In this document: piece after piece, positions 1 to 7,343 of the stretch
Numbering within the stretch: the first letter of the stretch is position 1
How the letters are laid out: the number at the start of each line of letters is the position of its first letter
Origin: JAAZHK01 sp964536075
GTDB taxonomy: Bacteria; Bacillota_I; Bacilli_A; RF39; UBA660
Direction: 5' to 3'
DNA length: 39,592 nucleotides
Assembly (NCBI GenBank): GCA_964536075.1
Contig: CAZHWO010000004.1
Span: forward strand, 1-39,592
Notes under the pieces: generated by a model
Told to the model about the DNA's origin: nothing
The model's database searches: none
The model's input: the letters and a program-made list of their open reading frames with translations, nothing else
Translations under genes and position numbers: made by a program

Positions 1-262
1 CAATAATTAATAAGTTTCTAAAAAAAATATTTCTAATCTTACGATCAAATAAAAATACACTATATAATTCTTCAAAGGTCGTTCCCTTTATGTATCGTTT
101 ACTACCCCCACTCGCAAAAAAGGCGTGCCGATAACCATTAAGAAAAAAGTAATTTTCTCTTAATAAAACTTCTTTAGCATATTCTTGATCATTAACGATT
201 AATCCCTTTTCTTTTAATAAATCTACTTGTTCATCTAATGTTTTAAATATTTTTCTATCCAT
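1..262 (-). CDS. Abi family protein (Abi_2, AbiD/AbiF-like), 5' part only
   Basis: Partial gene: about 87 codons are visible from an ATG at 262 and the frame is open to the window edge. The visible N-terminal part contains NGYRHAFF (about residues 43-50), GTTFEEL and YSVFLFDRKIR, the arrangement typical of the Abi_2 family (AbiD/AbiF, HEPN-like abortive-infection proteins), where a Gly-Tyr-Arg segment precedes a T-F-E-x-[LV]-Y...FDrklR helix. Family members are linked to phage-triggered growth arrest, probably as RNases. The C-terminal part, where the catalytic residues would lie, is outside the window. A GGTGAG ribosome site sits 4 nt before the ATG. The gene diverges from the gene at 375. 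Family assignment is by motif memory only; function is inferred. Confidence 0.72.
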   Translation of the reverse strand, partial: MDRKIFKTLDEQVDLLKEKGLIVNDQEYAKEVLLRENYFFLNGYRHAFFASGGSKRYIKGTTFEELYSVFLFDRKIRNIFFRNLLII

Positions 263-279
263 CAGTCTCACCTATTATA

Positions 280-288
280 ATTATAGCA
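280..288 (-). promoter_or_regulatory. Extended -10 promoter of the Abi-like gene
   Basis: Read on the minus strand the site is TGCTATAAT, an extended -10 (TGn-TATAAT), about 18 nt upstream of the start codon. No good -35 box is visible 17 nt upstream, which is common for extended -10 promoters. The same TGCTATAAT occurs before the SDR gene at 7326. Confidence 0.45.
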
Positions 289-374
289 TATATTTTATGA
301 TATTTTTATGAAATTTAGGAAAATTAAATTGTATAAAATCATTATCAATAAACATAATATTATTGGTGATAAGA

Positions 375-737
375 ATGTTTTATAGACACTTAGTCTTAAA
401 TGACGGACAAGAAGAAGTTTTACTGTTATATATTGCTAATAACTATGAATTTAGCAATGATTTTTTAAATATTAATAAGGATAACCATGTATATGATAAA
501 GTCTCAAATTATATAAGAAACAAAAACATCTCTTTTAATGGTCATAAAGTTTATCTTATTTTAAATGGCTTACTTGTTGCTAATTTAGATATAAAAAAGG
601 AGATCCCTCGAAAGATATCCCTTAATGATTTATTGAATAGTCGTTATACTTATTCTGAAATAGCTAAAGAATTTATTAGTCTTCATAATATGATTGAATT
701 AATTGATAATGGCCAGATCTATGTAATTCCTAAATAG
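375..737 (+). CDS. Conserved-looking small protein of unknown function
   Basis: 120 aa, acidic to neutral, with no signal peptide, membrane segment or Cys motif. It starts MFYRHLVLNDGQEE and looks like a small globular alpha/beta protein. I do not recognise a family. TTG (363) and GTG (366) lie upstream in frame, but GGTGAT at 365-370 is a ribosome site placed 4 nt before ATG 375, so I chose ATG 375. Its 3' end overlaps the convergent amidase gene by 8 nt. A possible promoter (TTGTAT at 329-334, 18 nt spacer, CATAAT at 353-358) lies just upstream. Confidence 0.6.
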   Translation: MFYRHLVLNDGQEEVLLLYIANNYEFSNDFLNINKDNHVYDKVSNYIRNKNISFNGHKVYLILNGLLVANLDIKKEIPRKISLNDLLNSRYTYSEIAKEFISLHNMIELIDNGQIYVIPK

Positions 738-1401
738 AAAAATATTTAATAACACTATTGGTAATTGAATTGACAACTCGTTCTTGATAATCATCTTGTT
801 GTAATAAATATCGCTCATTAGCATTTGATAAATAGCCACATTCTATTAATACCCCTAATATTCTGGTATTACTATATAAATAAAGATCCGTTTTTTTGAT
901 GGATCTTTTACTTTGCAAATCCACTTTAAAACCATCCTGAATTATCTGGGCCAATACTTTATTTTCTTTATTAATATTATGATAATAAACCCCAGCCCCT
1001 CGCCATACAGAATTATCATACCAATTAATATGAATAGATAAATACATATCGGTATCCTCCTTTTCCATCATTAAAATCCGGCGATATAAATCTCCCCTTT
1101 TTTTACGAATATCCCAGCGACTTGATAAATCAATATCGGTTTCTCTGGTCATATAAACAAGAGCTCCTTTTTCCATAAGCTTATTCCGTAATTTTAATGA
1201 AATAGCTAAATCTAAGTCCTTTTCATAAACACTACCATATATGGTACCTGGATCTCTACCTCCATGTCCTGGATCAACATAAATTACTTTACCAAGTAAA
1301 GGTAAATCATTTACATAAGCATGGGTTTCACTAATAACAAAAACATTAATAATAAAAAAAACTAAAATGATTAATTTATATTTTAACACGCTATTCACCA
1401 T
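730..1401 (-). CDS. cwlD: N-acetylmuramoyl-L-alanine amidase, CwlD-like (Amidase_3)
   Basis: Zinc amidase that cleaves the bond between N-acetylmuramic acid and the stem peptide of peptidoglycan. All four hallmark residues are present: H46 in DPGHGG, E60 in the YEKDL segment, H124 in SIHIN and E187 in IECGYLSN. Residues 8-28 form a hydrophobic export signal or anchor, so it acts outside the membrane. Length (223 aa) is close to Bacillus CwlD, and its place after rplM-rpsI matches Bacillus, where CwlD makes muramic delta-lactam in spore cortex. Whether this organism sporulates cannot be seen. ATG 1401 has no clear ribosome site, whereas GTG 1389 has GGTGA 5 nt upstream, so the true start may be 1389 (219 aa). 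Confidence 0.85.
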   Translation of the reverse strand: MVNSVLKYKLIILVFFIINVFVISETHAYVNDLPLLGKVIYVDPGHGGRDPGTIYGSVYEKDLDLAISLKLRNKLMEKGALVYMTRETDIDLSSRWDIRKKRGDLYRRILMMEKEDTDMYLSIHINWYDNSVWRGAGVYYHNINKENKVLAQIIQDGFKVDLQSKRSIKKTDLYLYSNTRILGVLIECGYLSNANERYLLQQDDYQERVVNSITNSVIKYFSI

Positions 1402-1452
1402 TAAATATTATGTAATAAAAAAGATATTCTTGCGAATAACTTATAAAATATA

Positions 1453-1971
1453 CTATTTATGAATTCTTGTTAATAAATCATATCTAATCACTGAAATTAA
1501 GGTAGAGACTAAGAAACATAAATCTCCAACAAAAGCTGTATAGGCCCCGACTAGAATATCAAATGTTGCGTAGAATAATAAGAATATTCCAGTCCATAAT
1601 CTTACATACTTTTCTTTCTTTTGAACTGACATTAGTACAAATGGAATGCACGAGCTTATAGAAATTAAGTCAACTAAGGAACTATAGAATAAAGATGATA
1701 TTCCTACTGAAAAAATTATCATTGTTACAATCACATGAGTTTTGACTTCTTTTTTATATTTATCCATAAAATACATTATAGTTGTTATTATTCCCATGAT
1801 AGCACAAGTAGCCGTACCACTATATGCCATTAATAAAGTAAAATTTATTACAAAAAACATACATGCAAGAATATAAAATACTAATATTTTTTCTTTCGTT
1901 TTTAGTTGTATACCTATAACATTTGACAATGTTGCTAACGTCCCAAATATTTGAGCTAATATATTATTCAT
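1453..1971 (-). CDS. YgjV-family inner membrane protein
   Basis: 172 aa and very hydrophobic, with about five or six predicted membrane helices. The start AQIFGTLATLSNVIG, a short polar turn with Lys residues, and then LMAYSGTATCAIMG follow the pattern of YgjV-type membrane proteins (Imp-YgjV), whose function is unknown. The ribosome site GGGAGCGAG precedes ATG 1971. It reads toward the amidase with a 51-nt gap and could be co-transcribed with it. TATAAT lies about 30 nt upstream on the minus strand without a well-spaced -35 box. The family call is moderately confident; no substrate can be proposed. Confidence 0.6.
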   Translation of the reverse strand: MNNILAQIFGTLATLSNVIGIQLKTKEKILVFYILACMFFVINFTLLMAYSGTATCAIMGIITTIMYFMDKYKKEVKTHVIVTMIIFSVGISSLFYSSLVDLISISSCIPFVLMSVQKKEKYVRLWTGIFLLFYATFDILVGAYTAFVGDLCFLVSTLISVIRYDLLTRIHK

Positions 1972-2067
1972 AGATATCTCGCTCCCTACACAAACAATTA
2001 TACTATAAATATCTTTTTAACAATACTCTTTTTTTTAGTTGGTTTGTATTCTACAAAATATCAAAAC

Positions 2068-2103
2068 AAAGAAAAACCCAATAAATATTAAATTTATTGA
2101 GTT
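2068..2103 (-). terminator. Rho-independent terminator after rpsI
   Basis: Minus-strand hairpin with 12-bp arms (2092-2103 and 2075-2086, one G-U pair) and a 5-nt loop, followed by a T-rich run. It lies 17 nt after the rpsI stop and closes the rplM-rpsI unit. Confidence 0.8.
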
Positions 2104-2119
2104 TAAATATGCATTTTGA

Positions 2120-2545
2120 TTATCGTTTCGAGAACTGTGGTGCACGTCTTGCTTTTTTTAACCCTGGTTTTTTACGCTCTTTAATTCTAGCATCACGCGT
2201 AACAAAACCATTAGCTTTTAAAACCCGACGATAACTATTTTCAGAAGTTATCGGAGTATTTTGATCATATACTAATAAAGCTCTAGCAATTCCTAAACGG
2301 ATTGCACCAGTTTGACCAGTAAATCCACCGCCTTTTACAGATACTTCAACATCAAAGGTTTCCCTATTATTAGTAATATCTAAAGGTTGGGTTAAATCCA
2401 TAACTAATGTTTTATATGGTAAATAATCATTTACATCTTGTCCGTTAACCGTTATTTTCCCTTTACCAGGAATTAATTTTACTTTTGCTACGGAAGCTTT
2501 TCTTCTACCTGTTCCATAGTAAGTTGTTGCCTTTTCTTTTGCCAT
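2120..2545 (-). CDS. rpsI: 30S ribosomal protein S9
   Basis: 141 aa from ATG 2545. S9 sits in the head of the 30S subunit and its C-terminal tail reaches the P-site tRNA. Family marks visible are YYGTGRRKASVAKV near the N-terminus, VKGGGFTGQTGAIRLGIARAL in the centre and the basic tail ending FSKR. Two ATGs are adjacent. The second is preferred because GGGAGG then lies 6 nt upstream instead of 3. It is 11 nt downstream of rplM in the universal rplM-rpsI pair. Confidence 0.97.
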   Translation of the reverse strand: MAKEKATTYYGTGRRKASVAKVKLIPGKGKITVNGQDVNDYLPYKTLVMDLTQPLDITNNRETFDVEVSVKGGGFTGQTGAIRLGIARALLVYDQNTPITSENSYRRVLKANGFVTRDARIKERKKPGLKKARRAPQFSKR

Positions 2546-2556
2546 CATAAACCTCC

Positions 2557-2988
2557 CTATTTAACCTCAATGGTTACTGGTTTTTGCGCTATATGAGGAT
2601 GTTCATTACCAACATATACAAATAGCTTTTTATACATTGCTCTTCCTAATCTATTATGTGGAAGCATTCCTTTAACAGCCCTTTCGACCATTTCAACAGG
2701 ATATTTCTCGATCATTACTTTGGCTGTTCTAGCCCTTAGTCCACCTGGATACATAGAGTGATTATAGTAAACTTTATCCTCTAACTTGTTACCTGTTAAA
2801 ATTACTTTTTCAGCATTAATGATGATAATATTATCACCACAATCAATATTTGGTGTAAATGTTGCCTTGTGTTTACCTCTTAACATATGAGCTACTTTTG
2901 TAGCAACTCGACCTAATGGTTTACCCTCAGCATCAATCACATACCAATCACGTTTTACTGTTTCATTTGTTTGCATAAAACTTTTCAT
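2557..2988 (-). CDS. rplM: 50S ribosomal protein L13
   Basis: 143 aa, full length. L13 is an early-assembling 50S protein. Visible marks are RDWYVIDAEGKPLGRVAT, the MLRGKH segment and the C-terminal motif GMLPHNRLGRAM. It is the first gene of the rplM-rpsI unit, with its own promoter at 3066-3094 and an approximately 70-nt leader that contains a strong hairpin. AAGGAG lies about 11 nt before the ATG, a slightly long spacing. In Bacillus these genes follow truA as they do here, except that a small membrane-protein gene is inserted between. Confidence 0.97.
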   Translation of the reverse strand: MKSFMQTNETVKRDWYVIDAEGKPLGRVATKVAHMLRGKHKATFTPNIDCGDNIIIINAEKVILTGNKLEDKVYYNHSMYPGGLRARTAKVMIEKYPVEMVERAVKGMLPHNRLGRAMYKKLFVYVGNEHPHIAQKPVTIEVK

Positions 2989-3060
2989 CTTTTTCGTTTC
3001 TCCTTTACTTAAATCAAGGTTTCCCAGAACTTGATTTATGCGGGATATAAAATGTACCGA
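2989..3060 (-). promoter_or_regulatory. Candidate L13 autoregulatory leader
   Basis: The transcribed leader of rplM contains a perfect 8-bp hairpin (minus strand AAATCAAG 3037-3030 with CTTGATTT 3018-3011) with an 11-nt loop TTCTGGGAAAC, directly after a CCCGCAT segment. Ribosomal-protein leader RNAs of this kind occur upstream of rplM in Firmicutes, where L13 is thought to repress its own operon. I match it by position and the general hairpin arrangement, not by a model search. Confidence 0.55.
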
Positions 3061-3065
3061 TTAAA

Positions 3066-3094
3066 ATTATACTAAATAGATACTATAAAGTCAA
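3066..3094 (-). promoter_or_regulatory. Sigma-A-type promoter of rplM-rpsI
   Basis: Minus strand: TTGACT (3094-3089), 17-nt spacer, TATAAT (3071-3066), a near-consensus housekeeping promoter. Transcription should start near 3059, giving a leader of about 70 nt before rplM. Confidence 0.88.
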
Positions 3095-3128
3095 TTAAAA
3101 TATCCATTTTTCCTTAATTTTTGGTTAT

Positions 3129-3533
3129 TTATTGATAATTTTCTAACAAACTAGCATCAGTAGAATAAATTATTTGATAAGTCCTTAAAAATAAGCCTTC
3201 TTTAATAACACTATAACCGACAATAATTATTTTATTATCTTCATTATAATAGATCCCTGGTAGCGAACTATCAGCTTTGTTAGTCTTATATGTTAAAGTT
3301 TTAAAATACTCAGTAAAGAAATTATTAATGGTTTCGGCCGACAATAAAGTAATATAGGTAACACTAGTTGTTGTTTCTTCCGTTTTAAAAGAAAAGTTAG
3401 GTACTTTAATTTCCATATTGGTATTATATTCCGGTATAAAACTCCTGTTCATACTCTCAAATAAAACTTTACCTAGAATAATAATTACTAATAAAATACC
3501 TAGCATTATAGCAAATTTTTTGGCATCCTTCAT
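3129..3533 (-). CDS. Small single-pass membrane protein of unknown function
   Basis: 134 aa. Residues 7-25 form one membrane helix (AIMLGILLVIIILGKVLF). The remaining roughly 105 residues are mixed and look extracytoplasmic, with strand-like stretches such as TTSVTYITLLS and NKIIIVGYSVI. No catalytic or metal motif is visible and I do not recognise a family. It starts 1 nt after the truA stop and has the ribosome site AAGGAG inside the truA 3' end, so it is almost certainly translated from the ecf-truA operon transcript. Confidence 0.7.
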   Translation of the reverse strand: MKDAKKFAIMLGILLVIIILGKVLFESMNRSFIPEYNTNMEIKVPNFSFKTEETTTSVTYITLLSAETINNFFTEYFKTLTYKTNKADSSLPGIYYNEDNKIIIVGYSVIKEGLFLRTYQIIYSTDASLLENYQ

Positions 3534-3534
3534 T

Positions 3535-4275
3535 TTAATTCTCCTTATATGTAACCTTTTTTAAATATAGACCAACCGGTGAAGCTGTTATACTAGCGCG
3601 ATTACGATCTTTACCTTCTAAAACTTTGAGCATATCGGTTTTTTCTTTTTTTCCGGCCCCAATTAATAGAACCATTCCTATAATATTTCTTATCATATAC
3701 TTTAAAAAACCATTTCCGCAGAATGTGATAATTAACTTCTGTTTTTTTCTTTGCACTTTAATATGATAAATTGTTCTCACACAGTTATCGCGTTTATCTT
3801 CTGAAGAAGCAAAAGCTTTAAAATCATGTTCACCTATTAAATATTGTAGCGCTTTTTTAATATTTCTAACATTTAGTAATCGGTTATACTGGTATACATA
3901 ATTTCGCTCTAAAGGATTATATTCTCCCATATTAATAATATATTCATAGATCTTTTCTTTAACCATATACCTAGCATGAAAATCATCAGATACCTCTTTA
4001 ACACTATTAACATAGATATCATTAGGTAAGTGACCATTCAAAGCATATTTTAATTTATAAGGGGTAATCTTTATATCTAAATTAAAATGGGCTTTCTGAT
4101 CTATCGCATGAACCAAAGCATCGGTTCTACCAGCAGCCACTAATTCCACTTTTTTATTATTATTTATTTTTGTTAAAACTTTTTCTATCTCTCCTTGGAC
4201 AGTCCGTAATTTTATCTGTCTTTGAAAACCATTAAAATTAGCTCCATCATAAGCAATAGACATCAAAAAACGCAT
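3535..4275 (-). CDS. truA: tRNA pseudouridine(38-40) synthase TruA
   Basis: 246 aa, the usual length. TruA converts uridines 38-40 of tRNA anticodon stems to pseudouridine. The family motif AAGRTDALVHAIDQ is present with catalytic D52. Other family segments are YDGANFNGFQRQ near the start, DFHARY, and FCGNGFLKYMIRNIIG in the C-terminal half. The GRTDaGVHA consensus is slightly altered (GRTDALVHA). GGGGTTG lies upstream of ATG 4275. It follows ecfT by 4 nt, as in Bacillus. Confidence 0.95.
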   Translation of the reverse strand: MRFLMSIAYDGANFNGFQRQIKLRTVQGEIEKVLTKINNNKKVELVAAGRTDALVHAIDQKAHFNLDIKITPYKLKYALNGHLPNDIYVNSVKEVSDDFHARYMVKEKIYEYIINMGEYNPLERNYVYQYNRLLNVRNIKKALQYLIGEHDFKAFASSEDKRDNCVRTIYHIKVQRKKQKLIITFCGNGFLKYMIRNIIGMVLLIGAGKKEKTDMLKVLEGKDRNRASITASPVGLYLKKVTYKEN

Positions 4276-4279
4276 CTTA

Positions 4280-4909
4280 TCAACCCCTATATATAATACT
4301 TATTATTAAAATAGCTATATGAACCAAAATAAACGAATTATCTTTAGGCTCCCAGACATTTCTAATAATATTAGTTCTCTTTTTCTCTCTATTGTAAAAA
4401 CGCATGTAATAGGTTAATTTAATATCCTCTAAATCTTTCTTAGTTTTAGTCATAACAAGCTTTTTCAAATATTTATTTTTATTTTTGGATAACTTATTGA
4501 TATTAAAATATTTATGCATATTATTCTTAAATAAGGTTGGATAATATAATTTTTTAAGAAGCTTATTAGTTAATTTTTTACTTTTTAAAGTGTAAAATAA
4601 CTTCTCATAAATATAAATATAGTCATCATTCAACATAATTTTAATAAACAAAGTAAAATAATATAAAACAACTAATATTTTTAAAGGAACAAAATAAATA
4701 GGATTAATAACATTATAAATTCCTAGTAACAAAATTAAAAAGCTTATTACCGTTTTCTGATTATAAAGATAAGATAAACCTAATAAAATAATAATGTTTA
4801 TTAACATAACAAAGGGATTACTAGCTACAACTGTTGATAAGATAAAAAATAATAACGCTAATAACCTACTTAATAAGTTAAAAGTTTGTTTATACATGTT
4901 TATACACAT
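4280..4909 (-). CDS. ecfT: Divergent ECF transporter transmembrane subunit EcfT
   Basis: 209 aa, shorter than the usual roughly 265. It has N-terminal hydrophobic helices (about residues 10-90), a basic cytoplasmic region (about 100-185) and a C-terminal helix. In ECF vitamin transporters EcfT couples two ATPases to a substrate-binding S component. Identity rests on position (ecfA-ecfA-ecfT-truA) and topology. The Ala-Arg-Ser/Gly coupling motifs of EcfT are not visible; the nearest region is YYMRFYNREKKR. It overlaps the upstream ATPase gene by 20 nt. The start may be ATG 4897 instead, because AAAGG directly abuts ATG 4909. Confidence 0.65.
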   Translation of the reverse strand: MCINMYKQTFNLLSRLLALLFFILSTVVASNPFVMLINIIILLGLSYLYNQKTVISFLILLLGIYNVINPIYFVPLKILVVLYYFTLFIKIMLNDDYIYIYEKLFYTLKSKKLTNKLLKKLYYPTLFKNNMHKYFNINKLSKNKNKYLKKLVMTKTKKDLEDIKLTYYMRFYNREKKRTNIIRNVWEPKDNSFILVHIAILIISIIYRG

Positions 4910-5696
4910 CCTTTATCAAATCTCTAACATCCTTATGGTATAGTAATTTAACATTCTTTTTATTAATAGCTAGATAACTAAAATAAACCAAATCAGGTAC
5001 TTTAAGACCATGCTTTTCCAATAATGGAACATCACAAAAAATTTCCAAAGCATCACCATATGCTACTAATTTACCATCTTTAACAATTAAAACATTTTCC
5101 ACCAAACGGTATAAATAGTCAACATCATTAGAAGTAATGATAATCTTCTTATGATAGCGGTTTTTTAGTGCCCTAATAACGTTAATTAACCATTTTTTAG
5201 CATTATAATCTAGAAAACCAACAATATCATCTAATAAAAGAAGATCCGGATTGGTAATTAATTTAGCTAATAATAATACCTTTAACTTTTCTAAATTTGA
5301 TAAATCTTTAATATCTCTTTTTAAAAGGGATATATCTAATTCCAAAAACGTTAAATAATCATTAATATGATTATTTTTTACATCTAATCCCAATATTTCT
5401 AAATTAAATAAACATTCATCACGAACATTTAAAGTATAAAAGGAAAGATCTAAATCTTGGTGAATATACGCCACTTTTCTCTTTACTTTTAGAAGGTTTT
5501 TTTTATTAACCGGAATATTATCAATGCTTATATCTCCATAGAATCTAGTATTAGATCCCGATAATAAATCCAATAATAAACTACGATTATTACCAATCAA
5601 CCCCACAATACTATTATCGGTTAAGTTTAAATCAAGATCTTGATAATAAATGACATCCCTCTTTTTATAGGTTAAATCTTTAACAGTTATTTCCAT
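4890..5696 (-). CDS. ecfA2: ECF transporter ATPase-like protein EcfA2 with degenerate motifs
   Basis: 268 aa with the ABC ATPase fold and EcfA length. Motifs by position: the P-loop region is GLIGNNRSLLL (32-42) and has no Walker A Lys (Arg38 instead). The Q-loop Gln80 is kept (AYIHQD). The signature LSGGQ is DLSNLEK (131-137). Walker B is LLLLDD (152-157), with Asp157 where the catalytic Glu should be. The switch His is Asn190 (ITSND). The segment around LFNLEILGLD resembles the Q-helix region of EcfA proteins. Canonical ATP hydrolysis is therefore doubtful. It overlaps ecfA1 by 10 nt and ecfT by 20 nt. The reading frame is intact. Confidence 0.72.
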   Translation of the reverse strand: MEITVKDLTYKKRDVIYYQDLDLNLTDNSIVGLIGNNRSLLLDLLSGSNTRFYGDISIDNIPVNKKNLLKVKRKVAYIHQDLDLSFYTLNVRDECLFNLEILGLDVKNNHINDYLTFLELDISLLKRDIKDLSNLEKLKVLLLAKLITNPDLLLLDDIVGFLDYNAKKWLINVIRALKNRYHKKIIITSNDVDYLYRLVENVLIVKDGKLVAYGDALEIFCDVPLLEKHGLKVPDLVYFSYLAINKKNVKLLYHKDVRDLIKDVYKHV

Positions 5697-6484
5697 AAAT
5701 CTTCCACCAACCTATCTATATCGAAGTAAATGTGATCAACTAATTCATAAAATTTTAATTTTAACGATAGATCAAAAATGAAAGGTATTTCTAATCCTAA
5801 TTTAATAATTTCTTTATCATGACTATACACCTCGCTTGGCGAACCATTAAAAACAATTTTACCATCATCAATAACATAAAGATCATCGCATAATAAGGTT
5901 TGATAACTAATATCCGTCGTCATAATGACCGTTAAATCTTCTTCTTGACAAAGCATAGTTAATATTTTAAATATTTTATCATAGTGGCGATTATCTAAAA
6001 ATGATAAAGCGTTTTCTAAAAATAGTAGCTTAGGTTTATGCATTAAAGCAACTGCTAATAGGACAATTTGTTTTTGATGAAAGGGCAGTTCAGCAGGATT
6101 ATTATTTAAGTAATTTTTTAAATCAAATAAATCAACTATAAAATTTAATCTATCAATAATATCTTTTTTAGGTACATTTAAATTTTGTAAAGGAAAAAGC
6201 AATTCTTTATAAACAGTATCAAAGAGGAATTGATTATTTATCTGATTAAGAACCACCCCAAACTGTACATTAAATTGCTCAAAATTATCTTTATTCATAT
6301 AAACATAATTAATACTTACCATGTTATTTGACGGTAATACCCCACATAATAATCTTAAAAGTGTATCTTTATTACATTTATCATTACCAATAAATGCGTT
6401 TATTGTATTGTTTTCTATTTTAATATTAACATCATTAATTAACTCACCGTAGTTTAAATTGTCCGTTCTTAAAATATGCTTCAT
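5687..6484 (-). CDS. ecfA1: ECF transporter ATPase-like protein EcfA1 with degenerate motifs
   Basis: 265 aa, first gene of the ecf unit. NNQFLFDTVYKELLF and NVPKKDI match the EcfA1 pattern (NQFvgtTV..., GVPREEM). The catalytic motifs are strongly altered. The P-loop GNDKCNKDT (33-41) keeps Lys39 but has Lys36, Asn38 and Asp40 where Gly, Gly and Ser are expected. The Q-loop Gln is Asn80. The signature is LPFHQ (133-137). Walker B is LLFLEN, with Glu157 and Asn158 for the usual Asp-Glu. The switch His is Asp191. The ribosome site is GGGTGG before ATG 6484. In Bacillus this gene follows rplQ directly; here three ORFs intervene. Confidence 0.72.
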   Translation of the reverse strand: MKHILRTDNLNYGELINDVNIKIENNTINAFIGNDKCNKDTLLRLLCGVLPSNNMVSINYVYMNKDNFEQFNVQFGVVLNQINNQFLFDTVYKELLFPLQNLNVPKKDIIDRLNFIVDLFDLKNYLNNNPAELPFHQKQIVLLAVALMHKPKLLFLENALSFLDNRHYDKIFKILTMLCQEEDLTVIMTTDISYQTLLCDDLYVIDDGKIVFNGSPSEVYSHDKEIIKLGLEIPFIFDLSLKLKFYELVDHIYFDIDRLVEDLWK

Positions 6485-6516
6485 AACAATACCACCCTAA
6501 TACTTACTATTATACT

Positions 6517-6546
6517 AAAAAAAGCACTTTAGATAAAGTGTTTTTT
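6517..6546 (-). terminator. Terminator between SDR gene and ecf operon
   Basis: Hairpin CACTTT-ATCT-AAAGTG (minus strand, 6540-6525) followed by a run of seven T. A T run also follows on the plus strand, so the structure could work both ways. It lies just after the SDR stop codon and separates it from ecfA1. A TATAAT follows 3 nt after the T run and may start ecf transcription, but no -35 box is evident. Confidence 0.7.
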
Positions 6547-6553
6547 CATCTTA

Positions 6554-7303
6554 TCAATATTTCTTTTTTTGGATATGATAGGCAATCTTAGCATTAGTCT
6601 TATCTGAAACAAAATGCCCGATAAAATGTAACAATTTCATTTTCATTGTTGGGACAATCACTAACTTATTTTTCAACATTTTCTTAACGGCATATCTTGC
6701 TACATACCTACTATCAGCACCTTTAATACTAAACGTAACATTGGCAATATTATTAAAGTTGGTATCAACTGGCCCTGGGCATAAACAAGCAATATGTACC
6801 TTGGATTTATTTTTACGTAATTCTTCATAAATAGCTACACTTAATTTATAAATATAAGCTTTTGTCGCATAATAAGTGGCCATCAGTGGTCCTTGATTAA
6901 AAGCCGCAATACTAGCCACATTTAAAATATAACCATGGTCTTTTTTCACCATATCTTTTAAAAATAATTTAGTTAACAAATGGACGGCCTTAATATTTAC
7001 ATCAATCATTTCTAATTCACGAGCTAAATCAGTCTCATTGAAATTACCGATTAAACCAAAACCAGCATTATTAACTAATATATCAATTTCATCACTTTTA
7101 CACATGACATATAAATCTTTAACCATTTTTAAATTAGCTAGATCAAGTACTAATAACTTGGTATTTGTTTTATACTGTTTAGCAGAGGCTTCAAGTTTTT
7201 CCTTATCTCTGGCTACCAAAATTAAGTCATAACCTAATTCACTTAAATATTTAGCTATTTCAAGTCCAATACCACTTGATGCCCCGGTTACTAAAGCTTT
7301 CAT
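6554..7303 (-). CDS. Short-chain dehydrogenase/reductase (SDR family oxidoreductase)
   Basis: 249 aa classical SDR. The nucleotide-binding motif TGASSGIG is at 6-13, NNAG at 78-81, catalytic Ser131 in NVASIAA, and Tyr144/Lys148 in YYATK. ARD after the second strand suggests NADP(H) preference. CPGPVDT is the usual segment after the active site. The substrate is unknown; the sequence resembles the YqjQ/DltE-like group of generic bacterial SDRs. GGGGTGAT lies before ATG 7303. An extended -10 (TGCTATAAT, 7334-7326) and the terminator at 6517 suggest a single-gene transcript. It belongs to the insertion between rplQ and ecfA1. Confidence 0.9.
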   Translation of the reverse strand: MKALVTGASSGIGLEIAKYLSELGYDLILVARDKEKLEASAKQYKTNTKLLVLDLANLKMVKDLYVMCKSDEIDILVNNAGFGLIGNFNETDLARELEMIDVNIKAVHLLTKLFLKDMVKKDHGYILNVASIAAFNQGPLMATYYATKAYIYKLSVAIYEELRKNKSKVHIACLCPGPVDTNFNNIANVTFSIKGADSRYVARYAVKKMLKNKLVIVPTMKMKLLHFIGHFVSDKTNAKIAYHIQKKKY

Positions 7304-7325
7304 ATCATCACCCCATCATAGATAA

Positions 7326-7334
7326 ATTATAGCA
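7326..7334 (-). promoter_or_regulatory. Extended -10 promoter of the SDR gene
   Basis: Minus-strand TGCTATAAT about 23 nt before the SDR start and downstream of the stop of the gene at 7344. No clear -35 box. Confidence 0.45.
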
Positions 7335-7343
7335 TAAGATACT

